Below the pieces are notes generated by a model. It did no database searches. It saw only the letters and a program-made list of their open reading frames with translations, and had not been told where the DNA came from. Positions 47,783 through 58,878 of a DNA stretch of 64,000 nucleotides are shown one piece after another. The stretch is from Datnioides undecimradiatus (taxonomy: Eukaryota; Chordata; Actinopteri; Lobotiformes; Datnioididae). How positions within the stretch are numbered: the first letter of the stretch is position 1; the number at the start of each line of letters is the position of its first letter. Made by a program: the position numbers and the translations under genes. The DNA is taken from NCBI GenBank assembly GCA_008933995.1, contig WARS01000093.1, positions 3,509,501 to 3,573,500 of the forward strand, in the 5' to 3' direction.

Positions 47783-48800
47783 TAGGCTTGTTCGGTATAC
47801 CGGTACTAAATTGGTACCGGGGTACTGAGGCATTTAAAACGGTACTATACTGCGCTTGGATGAGACCAATACTTTAACGTCGCTGCGTGACGTCACCGCA
47901 TTGTAGCAAGCAGGCAGGCGAGTGAGCAAGCAGCGTGGAGCAGCAAACGGAGCAGGAGTCTGGCGACAGAGAGAGATAAAGGAGAGAAAGAGAGAGAGAG
48001 ACAGGAGCAGGGAGAGAATGGCAGCTGCTGCAACCTTCACCACGCCACAACTCGTAGATAAACCAGCGCAAAGTGTTATATGGAATTACTTCGGCTTTAA
48101 AACAAATGAGCACGGTGAAGCCATTAACACCGAAGCACCACTGTGCAAACGGTGTTACAAAACATGTCTGGCCAAGGGTGGAAACACTTCCCACTTGGCA
48201 AAACACCTGAAGGACGAGCACCCAGACCTGCATAAGGAGTTCAGAGAACGACAGGTGATAACTTACATACCCATGAAAAAAAGCCACATTCAGTGCTAAA
48301 GCAAGCAGCGCCAGACCCCTTCACTCTCCACAGAAGTCGCTCTGGAAAAAAATTAAAGCTGCATTGCAATTAGCTACTACTTTCTCTGGTTTAAATAGCC
48401 TATTTATATTATTTTATTATATTATAATATTATATTATATTTATATTCTCACAGTGATTTTTAAACTTTTTGCCATACATGTAGGCATGCTGATTTACGA
48501 TAAATTTGAAGTGGCCCCTTCATTTTTTTTTTTTCCCAGAGCTGTAAATCCACACATGCATGATCTTTATGAAGTAACAAACTTTTACATACACATTTGA
48601 TACACAATTACATACACATAAAGACTACAGCATAGTAACATACCATTTAAAGACATTCATAGTTCTAAGATTTTCTATTAAAATAAAGTCAATAATGACA
48701 TTTTTTGTGTTCTCTTTTTATTTGGAAAAGTATTGAAAAGTATCAAAATACATGTTGGTACCGGTATCAATACCAAAATGTTGGTATCGTGACAACACTA
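47783..48800 (+). mobile_element. Non-autonomous hAT element with BED-finger ORF
   Basis: The element is 1018 bp and flanked by 8-bp target duplications, GTAAACAT (47775-47782) and GTAAACAC (48801-48808), with one mismatch; 8 bp is the hAT hallmark. The ends are imperfect inverted repeats: TAGGCTTGTTCGGTATACC at the left, and at the right the complement of TAGTGTTGTCACGATACC. Both ends are followed inside by GGTACCGG-type sequence. It retains the N-terminal BED zinc-finger part of the transposase. It lacks the RNaseH-like catalytic and dimerisation domains, so it cannot move alone. The interior after 48300 is AT-rich and non-coding. Confidence 0.85.
48018..48299 (+). CDS. BED zinc-finger remnant of a hAT transposase
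   Basis: This 93-codon frame starts at the ATG at 48018 (GAGAATGG context). An in-frame upstream ATG at 47922 would add 32 mostly Arg/Lys/Glu residues from a GA-rich stretch, which look non-functional. The protein has VIWNYFGF at about residues 20-27. The BED zinc ligands are Cys43, Cys46, His63 and His68 (C-x2-C-x16-H-x4-H), with HLAKHLKDEH around the histidines. BED fingers bind element ends or host sites in the nucleus. After about residue 80 the reading departs from the family and soon stops, so the catalytic domain is missing. Intact hAT transposases are several hundred residues longer. The finger is complete, so a short DNA-binding peptide is possible, though expression is unproven. Confidence 0.6.
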   Translation: MAAAATFTTPQLVDKPAQSVIWNYFGFKTNEHGEAINTEAPLCKRCYKTCLAKGGNTSHLAKHLKDEHPDLHKEFRERQVITYIPMKKSHIQC

Positions 48801-48809
48801 GTAAACACT

Positions 48810-50625
48810 GAATGTAACATTAAAAGTCATTCAGAGTCAAATGAACCAAGCGCTGATCATCTTCAGTCCGCTCTCTGCACTGAGGCTGAAGCAGTTTGCA
48901 GATACAAGGTTTTACCTCCAGTGAGAAAAACGCACATTAACCTGCAAACACACAACCTCCCTGCACAGAAACACACACACACACACACACCTGCATAAAC
49001 ATGCACATGATCATCATCACCAATACACATTGTGTTCATCCGCAGCACAGTCTGAAACATGAAAGCCTGTTTGTGCATTCATTCAGTTTGTGCTGTTTCT
49101 GCTGCCGACAGCCGGTGCGTTTGACATTAGTATTATATCTCAGGGCGCTCGGCGGTGCTGCTCGCCTGCTCTGCAATGCTAAGCAGCCTCAGCCAGGTAT
49201 TGCTGCAGCCAGGCGGAGCAAAGGTTGACTTCTAACACACGATGTGAGTGTTGTGTTAAGAGCAAGAACATGTCTGCCCTGCGGAAACATGCCGCTCCCA
49301 CCTGCGCTTGAAAAATTCACACAGCATCATGGGAAACTGTTTTTTATTCTTTGCTTTTTGCGTCCTCTGCTCTTTGTTGTGCTCCTGTTGGCATGCAGAT
49401 GATTCCCTCACCCTGGGGTTTGCCATTCTCCTGCACTTCGGATGGAAAACTCTACCTAACGAGCATCTTATAACGCCGTGTTTTCAGATGTATCAGGCCG
49501 AGAGGAATCCAGCGCTCAGCATGTTCAACCACTTGATCTGAACAGTTAGGTACTTCCTGCACCCCCCTGCTGAAACTCCATCACCTTAACTCCACTAAAG
49601 TTTGAACAAAACAAGTCTAAATCCTCAGGACCAACTCCTAAAAGCTAAAGCGCTCATTACATCACGCAGAAGTGATGGACGGAGAAAAGTATTCCAACGC
49701 CTGCCGACGGATATCGACTGGGTGCAAAGATTAAATGATCTGAAAACCAAAACCAGAGACCGTCGACAGACAAACACAGGTCAGACCTGATTTCTGTGTG
49801 AAACTCATCAAAAATTAATACAGCTGCCCAGAAACACGCAGCGAGTGTCAGAAAGAGCCTTGAAAGTTTCCACACTGAAACACTCTGCATCCACCGCTGC
49901 CTACAATCTTCATTATTACTATTTATTTAAAAGTTAACACAGAAATACACATGACTGGAGCTGCACCAGAGCAGCTCAGACTGTGGCTGCACTGGTCTGA
50001 TCTGAAGTCAGCTGCAAACACACCAAACAGTGATGTCACGGCATGCTGTCACTCCCAGGTGTGCACCATTACATCACTGCAGAAAGCTGAGCCATGCTGA
50101 GAGTTTCAGGGATGTTAGCAGTTGCTGCTGCTTGCAAAGATGATAATGATAATTCATGATAATTAACAATAATTAACATTAGATTTATAGAAATTATAGG
50201 GTAATAATATGTGAAATGTGAGGTTGTGTGTATCTGATTGGCTATCTCACTGCTGGACTCAGTGTTCTCACCCGATGGTCTGAAAGAGTGGAACTTGTTC
50301 TTTCACCTGTTAAAGACAGACTGAGTGTCTCGTGTGATCAGCCTGAGCGCGCAGAGCAACAAGGCTCTCAGGTAAATGAAAGCAGAGGCACAGCTTGGAC
50401 CTGGCAGGTCGGTGGCGTCTGATTGGTGTGTGAACAGGAAGTGTTTTCCCCATGCTGCCTCTGAACCAGGTCACAAAGTTTGTCTTTGAACTTAAAAAGG
50501 GGTTTGGACCAGCTACTCTTCATGTGCCTGCAATGGTCCGGGGGGCTTTTAGGTGACTCATCCCTGCTAATAACAGCAGCACACACTGCGCCTGTGTTCA
50601 TGTTACTACACACGCAGCTCCCGAC
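48810..50625. other. No recognised gene
   Basis: Contains a (CA)n run at 48970-48990 and short unsupported frames (for example plus 49308-49541 with a hydrophobic start but no motif). Confidence 0.5.
48970..48990. repeat. (AC)n microsatellite
   Basis: AC run of about 21 bp. Confidence 0.92.
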
Positions 50626-50626
50626 A

Positions 50627-50654
<28 letters not shown>
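50627..50654. repeat. (AC)n microsatellite
   Basis: AC run of about 28 bp. It marks the left edge of the CA/TG-dense zone. Confidence 0.96.
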
Positions 50655-50658
<4 letters not shown>

Positions 50659-50960
50659 TCTTGATACCTAGAAAATCTTTTATTACCCGTGTGTGTGCAT
50701 GAGTGTATTTTCCCAGAATTTAATCTGGATCCCAGAGAGCACCGCGGCTTTAAAACAGGCTTAACAACACCGGCATTAAGTACATTTTCAAACAGCGAGG
50801 ATCTGATGTAACCACGTCTCATCGAGACATAATCCAGGGCGATGAGCCAAACAAGACCAAGGCCTTGAACATGGCTTTCTTTCTTTTTATATATATAATT
50901 AAATATAAAAGGGCTTCTTGCCTTGTGTTGTACTTGCAGTGATTTGAGAGGGGACTGGTC
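50655..50960. other. Candidate conserved non-coding element
   Basis: About 300 bp free of simple repeats between microsatellites. It contains TTTTATTACCCGTG, CCAGAATTTAATCTGGATC (a near palindrome), GGCATTAAGTACATTTTC and CCAAGGCCTTGAACATGG. Composition is steady across the block. Conservation is inferred, not shown. Confidence 0.33.
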
Positions 50961-51206
50961 AGAGGCGGAGGACCTGATCTGCGGCTGGATGATCAGAAAC
51001 AAAGAGGCTTAAAGTGGAATGAAGGTGATCAAAGGTAGTTTCTGCAGCACTCGACAGGCCAAGACCTCGAGAGGTCGGGGAAACAAACGACTCCGGGTGA
51101 AATAAGACAACATTTTAGGGTTTTTCTATAAAGTCATAAAAAGATCAACCAAATTCATCAGAACGGACTGATTCGTCTGCGTATCTGCATCCGCGGCAGC
51201 TGCACA

Positions 51207-51244
51207 GTGTGTGTGTGTGCGTGCGTGTGCGCGCGCGTGCGCGC
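51207..51244. repeat. Alternating (GT)/(GC) tract, Z-DNA-prone
   Basis: Continuous purine-pyrimidine alternation: GTGTGTGTGTGTGC, then GTGCGTGTGC, then GCGCGCGTGCGCGC. The GC-rich right half makes it the best Z-DNA candidate in the window. Confidence 0.9.
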
Positions 51245-51661
51245 AGCAGCAACGATGCTGCAACACGACGCTGCCTCTGTCAACACTGCACGAGTGTTGT
51301 TTGCAAAGTGTGTCAGCGCCCGAGTGTGTTCTCCATAAACTGTGCGCTGTGTTGCAGATGGAGTTGTCAGCATGTGACATGTTCCACTCCCTGTATTGAA
51401 AAGTGGGAGATCCAGATGTGCAGAGCTCGCCCTCTATGTTTGCTGCCATCAATGATGCTGCAGGTGATGCCCGTGCCAGTTGTTACAGGCAACATATTAA
51501 CAAACAAGTAAACAAAATAACGTTTAATTATACCCTAATATGACAATGCAGCTCATGATTCTGCTAACTGAGTCACTTTGTTGAAGCCACGCCCAAAAAC
51601 CACAGATCTGATGTGATGTTGCTGCACATCTCACACACATGGCAAGTTTCATGAGCTCCTG

Positions 51662-51682
51662 GTGTGTGTGTGTGTGTGTGTA
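51662..51682. repeat. (GT)n microsatellite
   Basis: GT run of about 21 bp. Confidence 0.92.
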
Positions 51683-51798
51683 TACTGTCAGACTGACCTT
51701 CTAAATCCCATTATTAGCAGTGACAGATAAAGAACTGCAGATTATCTCTTTAGTGTAACAACACAAAGCAGCCAGTGATTAGCTCAACGACAGCTCGT

Positions 51799-51800
<2 letters not shown>

Positions 51801-51838
<38 letters not shown>
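51801..51838. repeat. (TG)n microsatellite
   Basis: Uninterrupted TG run of 38 bp, among the longest in the window. Confidence 0.97.
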
Positions 51839-51841
<3 letters not shown>

Positions 51842-52300
51842 GGTTTTTAATTTAGGAATCAGAAGATGTTAATGCCCTTAATAAGAAGAGCTTCATACGC
51901 TTTGTTTGCTTTTGTTGACAGAGGCGACGCGTCTAAATTCAGCAACACTTTCACAAGAAATAAACAAGAAATAAATTTAAAATTAAAATGAAATTAATTA
52001 AAAATCAAACTTCATTTCTAAAAGTTATCAAATCAACTCGACAGTTAAAGCTAAATGTGCACATGTTGTTTGACTGTTTGTTTTATCGTTTGTCATTAGT
52101 TTCATTTCATAACTGGACATGAGCTGAGCGTGGTCACGTCTGTAATTAGACAATCGGGTCCAGACTGACGAGCTCTGTCACAAAGGATCATGGGTAATAT
52201 TTTACAACAACGTCTGTGCGATGTTAATCCTGAGCTGAGAATAGACTGAAGATGAGAGGAAGGATGTTACACTGAGGAGGACTACAACCACTCCATAATG

Positions 52301-52301
<1 letters not shown>

Positions 52302-52334
<33 letters not shown>
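52302..52334. repeat. (TG)n microsatellite
   Basis: TG run of about 33 bp. It faces the CA run at 52515. Confidence 0.97.
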
Positions 52335-52335
<1 letters not shown>

Positions 52336-52514
52336 TCTATGAAGTGCAGCAGGGGGCCCAAAACAAAGATGGCGGCAGTAAAAATCAGCAGCGGTGGCGG
52401 CGGAGCCTCTTAAATCTGTCAGTCCGTTTTACAGCCACCTCGACTTTTTATGGCCGCACTGATGGAAAGACAGGCGCCGAAGATTGCCTTCATGATTGGC
52501 TGCAGCAGCTGCAC

Positions 52515-52549
52515 CACACACACACACACACACACACCCACACACACAC
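52515..52549. repeat. (CA)n microsatellite, one interruption
   Basis: CA run of about 35 bp with a single CCC interruption, complementary to 52302-52334. Confidence 0.95.
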
Positions 52550-52687
52550 GGCTTCCTTCGACAGCCATCATCACGCCCTCCGAGGTTGTTAAAGGAAAAA
52601 TTCAAGCAAAAAAATAATAAAATGGAGATCAGCTGACAGAAGGTTGAACATGAATAAGTCACAGAAACTGCAGATTCATTACTGCGC

Positions 52688-52716
52688 GCACACACACACA
52701 CACATACACACACACA
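52688..52716. repeat. (CA)n microsatellite, one interruption
   Basis: CA run of about 29 bp with one TA step. Confidence 0.95.
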
Positions 52717-52719
52717 AAT

Positions 52720-55460
52720 GCAGGGATTCAACCACATGCAAAGAGAGCATCAGAGGAATGTGCACACACTCAAGCAGCCATACACATGAAGATGGGATCA
52801 CTTATGCAGGGACTAAAGTCAACCTTGCCTGTGGCGGTGACCGACCACATGTACACACACACACAGCATTATACAATCAAACTCTAATCTAGTCACATCT
52901 CCTCTCTGCCATCCCATCGTCATGTCATCAGGAAGAAAACTCGCTTCCTGTCTGATTCAGGACTGAACTGAGACTCTGCTGCTGCTGGGTTATGAATGTA
53001 TTATCATCATGTTTTAAAACATATAAATTGTTGCACATTACACATAAAAACAAACAAACAAAAGCTGCATAAAAGTATTGAAACATGTAAACAACCATTC
53101 AACTGCTCACTCTCTGCGTTCCTCTGCAGAACGCGTGAGATTGTCAAGACGCTGTTCTCATGATGAGCGAACAGGAAGGAGGTGGAGAGTGAGGCCCTGC
53201 ACTGGGACAGTAAAGTAACATATAAATAGGGTCAAATGGACTTTATTTTACCTGGAGGGTCGACACTAGTAAAGAGACACTGTTACGTCACAGCTGTTTG
53301 AGGAAAGACCAGAAGCTGCAGAAACTCAGACATCAAACTGAAGCCTCAACCAAACGAGGGCAGAGCAATCAGGACTGTGCACAAATCAACAGGAAGACAC
53401 AAACAAACAAACAAACCATCAACGCCCCTGTGACTCAAAGATTGCATTGTGTCTTTTGGTTTTATGAATAATATTCAGTCTCCTAAAAGCATAAAACACT
53501 GAATGTTGTGTCTCATTACACGTCCACACTTTTCCAAACCAACAGCATCACATGCACACAACCTAACACACAGCAGACTCACTGATTTCTCATATTAAAT
53601 GTGGAAAATACATTGATTTCTGCTCATGTTTGCACCGTCGTAGCAGAAATCTGCAGTAACACTAATGACATCTCTTGCTTTGCAGCTCCCCCCACTCCCC
53701 ATCTTCCTCCCTCTGCTGTTTAAAATGGGAAACTGCAGCCAGATTTCATTAAGTCTGATATAAAGACAGAAGAAGTCAGAAACAAACTGCAGCGGACGGT
53801 CGTGTTAACAAGGTGACTCTGACAACACGTCCAGCGCAGTTTAATTACACACACAGCCTCTTTTCCATTACAGCGAGGAGAACATGAAGGATTTAACACG
53901 AAGCTCAGAACAAAAGAAAATCAATTCCAGCACGCGGAGGAAAACACGCGGCGTGTTTTCATCATTACCGAACACACACAGGTTTGATTCCTCTGCACTG
54001 AACAGCAGCAACACACAATCAGAGCAGCGGCAGCAGCCATCTAAATGTAAATCAAATGTAAATCGTACTCAGTGTGTTCACCTTTAAAACAACAGGGCAT
54101 GTGTTGGCTCAGCAGGGACACACACACGCACACACAAAAACACACACTGCTCTTCACACCAGTGCAGGAAAATAAGCTCCCAGATGTCAGAAGTGGACAA
54201 TCAAAAGACACAAAACAAGAGGCATCAGTCCAAGTGGATCAATACACAGTTTAACGCTTCAGACTCCTGCACTCGGCTTCCAGTAAATAAAATAATATAA
54301 TAATAAAATAATACACAACATTCGATGAAAGGGAATTAAAAAAAAGCCAAGACTCTATATAAAGATTTTTAAAAACGTGTTAACGGTCAGAAAAGACATC
54401 GCTGCGCAGTTAAAACCTATTTTTACATCTCGCAGGTTCATCAACATGAGTCTCTGCACTGTTCCTCTGATTTAGTGTCACATGACAGGAGCCGTGGACG
54501 ACATGGAGGAGGAATGAACTCTGATTTTCTCCTGATTTTAAACCTGAAGATGCAAATTGAAGCCGTGAAGTGAGCGAGAGGGAGGTCGGCCATCGGAGAG
54601 GCAGCAGAGGGAGGAGACAGTGGAGACGGGAGGTTTTCCTATTTAACTCTGATTAAAGGTTTACATCAACTAAACAAGAGGTGGAGACCGCTGAACCAGT
54701 GCCAAAGACTAACAAAGATGGTTTTGATGAATTTTACTTTGTTTCTGCAGCTTTGAATGAAATGTGCTGCACAATACCAAATCACCATTCGTCTGACTGG
54801 AGTCCTATAGGTTTGAACAGAGAGCTAAGACGACTGTTTCTGGGTAAACCATACGGCTGTTCCTCTGTAACAAAGGTCTGTCTCTGTTTTATAAAGCTGT
54901 CACACTCTCAGAAACAGTTTTAACACTTTGAATGGACGGACATCGACAGGCTTCCCTTCAACCAGCCAACCATGTGCCAAACAGTGTTTCTCTCTCATTT
55001 CAAAACACTTTATAATTCTGACTTTCATGTGAAATGAGCTCTTCTTGCCTCTTTGTTGCTGTTTATGGAAAAAGAAACAGGCACTTGAACTTCAGGTCCC
55101 ACTAACCACCAAGCATCAGTGGATGTTATTAACCCTGCAGCCTGCAGGAGCAGCTCTGTGCAGCACAGTGAGACAAACATCAGAGTTTTGTTTTACCAGA
55201 AGTGTTTTCAAAGTTCAGCGTGCAGAGGCTCGAGCCGCAGCAGCAGCGTACAGTTTGAAGAGTTCAGCAGTAACACGAGACAGAAACACAGAGGTATTAA
55301 ACACCGAGTGCACCAGCAGAATAACCCTGCCGTGGTTTTATTCCCTCTCACAGTACCGAAGCTTCGTTAGTGTGTTGCTTTGATCATTGCACAGTTTTCC
55401 CAGAGCACAAAACTGCAGGTCGTTGAACCCGCGTCGGCAGAACCTTCTGCAAACCCTCAA
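52720..55460. other. No recognised gene
   Basis: Anonymous sequence with a (CAAA)n run at 53399-53416, a broken (CA)n at 54119-54147 and an AT-rich patch at 54285-54370. Frames of 60-112 codons have no motifs. Confidence 0.5.
54119..54147. repeat. Interrupted (CA)n repeat
   Basis: CA-rich stretch with CG and AAAA interruptions. Confidence 0.85.
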
Positions 55461-55462
55461 CA

Positions 55463-55628
55463 TAAACACTGCCGTCATGCTTTAAGACTCACAGAACAAA
55501 ACCAGAGACTAACTTGTCCAAACCACTGAGACTGTGTGCAGATGTTAAACACTGTCGTCATGCTTTAAGACTCACAGAACAAAACCAGAGACTAACTTGT
55601 CCAAACCACTGAGACTGTGTGCAGATGT
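55463..55628. repeat. 83-bp direct tandem duplication
   Basis: Two head-to-tail copies (55463-55545 and 55546-55628), each starting TAAACACTG and ending GTGTGCAGATGT. They differ by one base (GCCGTC versus GTCGTC). The high identity indicates a recent event, or an assembly artefact. Confidence 0.97.
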
Positions 55629-56408
55629 TGGTTCCAGCATAAATCAGGTCAAACACAGAAGCACACATTCATAATCCTCACCTTCTGCAGCATCTTCACG
55701 TGGCTTCAAGCTATTTATGAGGATGTGAGTCCAGTGTCTTTGTCCAGCGATGCCATGATCTCTCTGTCAGAGTAAAAACAGACTACACATCAGTTTTTAA
55801 CACATCATAATTAAGCTCTGGACTCATTCTCTGGAGGATGGAAGTAGTGAAAAATGCCTGTTGCAATTAAATAAACCCAGTGTTGGTGTCTTCAAATTGC
55901 AAAATACAAGTGTACTGACACATAAAACAAAGAAAAGCAGCAAAATCTGCACAACTGCAAAGCTGAAAACTGAATTTTTTGGTTTATCTGCTTAAAAAAT
56001 GACTTTAATGATTATTTCAGCTCTTTAATACAAAGCTGTCTGCAACAGGGCACAGCACATTATATGTCAGCACAGTGAAGCACTGAACTCAGCACAGCGA
56101 GAGACATCATGCACAGATTTAAAGTGGCTCCCACTGTGATAACCGACCTGAATTTACTTACAGATGAAAAGGATTGAGAGGAAACTGAAGTGTTGATATG
56201 TTTCACACGTTTGCTAAGAGGATGATTGCAGGTTACATTTCAGGGGGAAACGCTGTTTTCACTCATTGCTGCTTTATTTCAACTTATTTCAAATCTCCAA
56301 TGTGTGATTAAGTTGCCGAATCAATGTTTCCTTCCTGCTCAACTCAGCTAATTACCAATCAAAGCAGATTTAAAGACACTGGAAGCTCTTTATACCTCCT
56401 GTCTTAAT

Positions 56409-56436
56409 TGTGTGTGTGTGTGTGTGTGTGTGTGTG
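56409..56436. repeat. (TG)n microsatellite
   Basis: TG run of about 28 bp. Confidence 0.96.
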
Positions 56437-56934
56437 GTGATGATAAGAGTGTGTGTGCACAGATGAATAAGAAGAGAGTCATCACTCTGTTGGAGTGTTT
56501 TAAACGACTCTCATGTATCACACTGTCGCTGCAGGCTAAAGACTTCATAGCTCCTGTTTGGTGGATTCACCGAACCGCTCTCACGATGAGAGGAGCACCG
56601 TTTCAGTTTTAACAGTCCTGAAAAGTTGACATTTAGAGATTTTGAGCCAAAAACAGCCGCGTTTGTCTGATGCCGAATGCAACATATTAATCTTCAACAT
56701 TAAGAACAGCTCCAAACATTTCCATCTGAACCACAGAGGAAGAAGAGCTGAACTTTGTGTTTAATATTTCACAAATCTGCGTGCAATGACAGAAACACAC
56801 GTCAGTTTGTTGTTGTTCTTTGCTTCATCACGTGTAATTTTAAATGAGGATATCTGACAGTCTTCTGTCAATCTGCTAATTAGATAATGACTGACTCTCT
56901 TCCGGTTCAACAACAGCAGCAGAAACAATTTTAA

Positions 56935-56990
56935 GTAATGAGTAATGAGTAATAGTAAAAAGTAAGTAAGTAAAAGTAATAAGTAATTTT
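56935..56990. repeat. Degenerate AGTAA-rich repeat
   Basis: AGTAATG, AGTAA, AAGTAAGT words in succession over about 55 bp. Confidence 0.8.
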
Positions 56991-57242
56991 AGCTAATATT
57001 AACATTACATGAACATCAGTTACCTCTCTGTGCTGCCGCTGGTCCGCCCGTCAATAAGCTCTAATTAGCTTCTCTGTGTATGATGTCTGCAGCTCCTCCA
57101 ACCTGCGAGGTAACTCCATTGAATTAAACCTTGATTTACGACAGACGTCTTGTGTTTATGGTACAATTTGTTGCTAAGGTCCCGGTCAGCATCACGTCAG
57201 AGGAAGTAGCTTAGCTGTTAGCATCCAACGTTAAGGGGACTC

Positions 57243-57287
57243 GGTTAGCCAGCTAGCCAGCTAGCCACTTAGCTAGCTAGCTAACTT
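57243..57287. repeat. (CTAG/GCTAGC)n short array
   Basis: GTTAGCCAGCTAGCCAGCTAGC, then TTAGCTAGCTAGCTAAC. Such GCTAGC/GCTAAC arrays are, from memory, frequent near transcription starts of fish genes, which fits the CpG-rich segment just downstream. Confidence 0.85.
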
Positions 57288-57329
57288 TAGTCTCTGCAGT
57301 TTCCACCGCTTTAAAACAAAAACTAATCT

Positions 57330-57530
57330 GCTTGGCTCGATTAATAATGTTCCCGCGGCGACATTTCGCGAAGTTTTCACCCGACACAAGTTGTTAGTTT
57401 CCCACCGAAAGCTGAAACCATGGATACAACCTCCGACATCGCGTCAGTGAAGCTTTCAAAGCTCCGGCTCGACGCCTCGTCCGCCATGTTTGTTTTGAAA
57501 CTGCATCGCGCCATAAATGAACGCTCAGAC
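57330..57530. promoter_or_regulatory. CpG-rich candidate promoter / first-exon region
   Basis: CpG dinucleotides are clustered here (CCCGCGGCGACATTTCGCG, ACATCGCGTCAG, CTCGACGCCTCGTCCGCC, CATCGCGCC), while the flanks are CpG-poor and AT-rich. Both strands show start codons in good context within 70 bp: plus AAACCATGG at 57420, minus AACATGGCGG at 57487. A CACGTCAG (CRE/E-box-like) lies at 57193-57200, and GCTAGC arrays lie upstream of the plus-strand start. This is the only place in the window with several independent features of a host gene start. The direction of transcription is unresolved, and it could be bidirectional. Confidence 0.42.
57377..57487 (-). CDS. Candidate first coding exon, minus strand
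   Basis: The minus-strand frame begins AACATGGCGGACGAG, a classic vertebrate start context. It encodes 36 codons (MADEASSRSFESFTDAM, then SEVVSMVSAFGG...) before a stop. The stop overlaps a donor-like GG|GTGAAA, so the real exon could splice out just before it. A second, weaker donor is TTCG|GTGGGA. The peptide is Ser/Glu-rich and I do not recognise it. If real, the gene would run leftward, but no second exon could be identified. The alternative plus-strand frame (57420-57569, MDTTSDIASVKLSKLRLD...) is also open and cannot be excluded. Confidence 0.3.
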   Translation of the reverse strand: MADEASSRSFESFTDAMSEVVSMVSAFGGKLTTCVG

Positions 57531-57660
57531 ACGTTTTTAACATTTCAACTTTATTATTACAGTTATTAAATTCACCGCCAATTCCTGAAAGATTGAAAAA
57601 ACAAAGAAAAAATATATCAATAGAAATATATTTAGAAATGTAATATTGGGCTGATTAATA

Positions 57661-57707
57661 CAATAACAACAACAACAACAACAACAATAATAATAATAAT
57701 AATAATA
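57661..57707. repeat. (CAA)n/(TAA)n compound repeat
   Basis: CAA run changing to TAA, about 47 bp, in an AT-rich region. Confidence 0.94.
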
Positions 57708-57709
57708 TG

Positions 57710-58460
57710 TTGATGAATAATGTTATTTAAATAACAAAAATGCAATTAAAAGTACCTTTACCACCAACTATTTGATAAAATAAAACATAAAATATACTTT
57801 TATGTCGTTATCCCTTCGTTTTCCTTATTTTAAGTGACAGCTGAATCACTTAAAATTACAATTTTAAAAATATCTTTTTGAATTATTGGATATTAATTTT
57901 GGATTTGTCTGTATATCCAGTTAACGTCAAACTTTACACTGATGTAAACAATAAACATGTTTATTTTGTTCTTTAATATAACTGTTAAACAAGTTGATAA
58001 ACCACAAATTCAATATGAAATACATATATTTTTATGTTTTTCTGCTGACATGTATTTAATTTGCAATGTTTCCATGAGTTTAAACCTGCAGCGTCTCCCT
58101 TTGCCTGTGACATCACCTCCTGGCCTAACTTACCTGTTTAAAGCCTGTGTTAGTTGAGCAGCTCAGTCTGCTGCTGGCTTTCTGGGTTCAGGCCGACCAC
58201 AGCAGGATTTCAGCCAGTGACTCACACACTGCATTTACTCCGTTAACGCTCCACTACCTGGAGCTGTGCACCCACAGATTTGTCACCTCCTGCTAATTAA
58301 CCAATGAGAGGTCGGTAAACACTCTGCCCTCTCTGTTAGCATCTGAAAAGGGGCCAAGATGCCTGCTCACGCTGCAGATGTTTGGCCGGCCTCGGTGGGC
58401 AGATGGTCAACAGACAAGCTGCTCTTTGGTTCAGTACCAGGCTGAGAGGCTGCTCAGAGA
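57710..58460. other. AT-rich then anonymous sequence, no gene recognised
   Basis: 57540-58060 is strongly AT-rich. 58060-58460 is of mixed composition. No supported exon. Confidence 0.5.
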
Positions 58461-58467
58461 ACAACAC

Positions 58468-58492
58468 GCTGCTGCTGCTGCTGCTGCTGCTG
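58468..58492. repeat. (GCT)n trinucleotide repeat
   Basis: Clean (GCT)8 run giving poly-Leu or poly-Ser in spurious frames. Confidence 0.95.
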
Positions 58493-58740
58493 TTCCTGTT
58501 GTTTCTTATCAGGGATGACCTAACAGAGCCGGTCTGGTTGCCTGCAGCAGTAAAAGTACCAAAATACTCCATTACAACTAAAATCTGACATTAGAACAAC
58601 TTTAGTCTAAAACACAGCATTTGCATCAAATTATTATAAAAAAAGAACTAATTCAGTTTCTGTACCTGAGCACAACATGCATGTGGAGCTGCACTGTACG
58701 ATGCCTTATTATGTTGTACTTTTTGATCTGCTGCACACAT

Positions 58741-58741
<1 letters not shown>

Positions 58742-58774
<33 letters not shown>
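58742..58774. repeat. (CA)n microsatellite
   Basis: CA run of about 33 bp. Confidence 0.97.
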
Positions 58775-58775
<1 letters not shown>

Positions 58776-58878
58776 GCAGTTGATCCACACCAGATGGAGG
58801 CTGGAAATTAACCTGCGTTGCCGCCAAGGTGCTACTTCAGCTGACAGGTAACAGTCGACTGGCGGGACAGCCAGCAGA

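Larger units (their letters stand above)
55630..57330. other. No recognised gene; TG repeat and AGTAA-rich patch
   Basis: Anonymous sequence with a (TG)n at 56409-56436 and an AGTAA-rich degenerate repeat at 56935-56990. From about 57040 it grades into the CpG-richer sequence before the candidate promoter. Confidence 0.5.

Noticed and set aside
51209-51511. Cys-rich frame resembling a zinc-binding protein
   Set aside because: It begins in the GT/GC repeat, and the Cys pattern does not fit RING, LIM or similar ligand spacing.
52305-52892. Several frames rich in Cys-Val or His-Thr
   Set aside because: They are translations of the CA/TG microsatellites.
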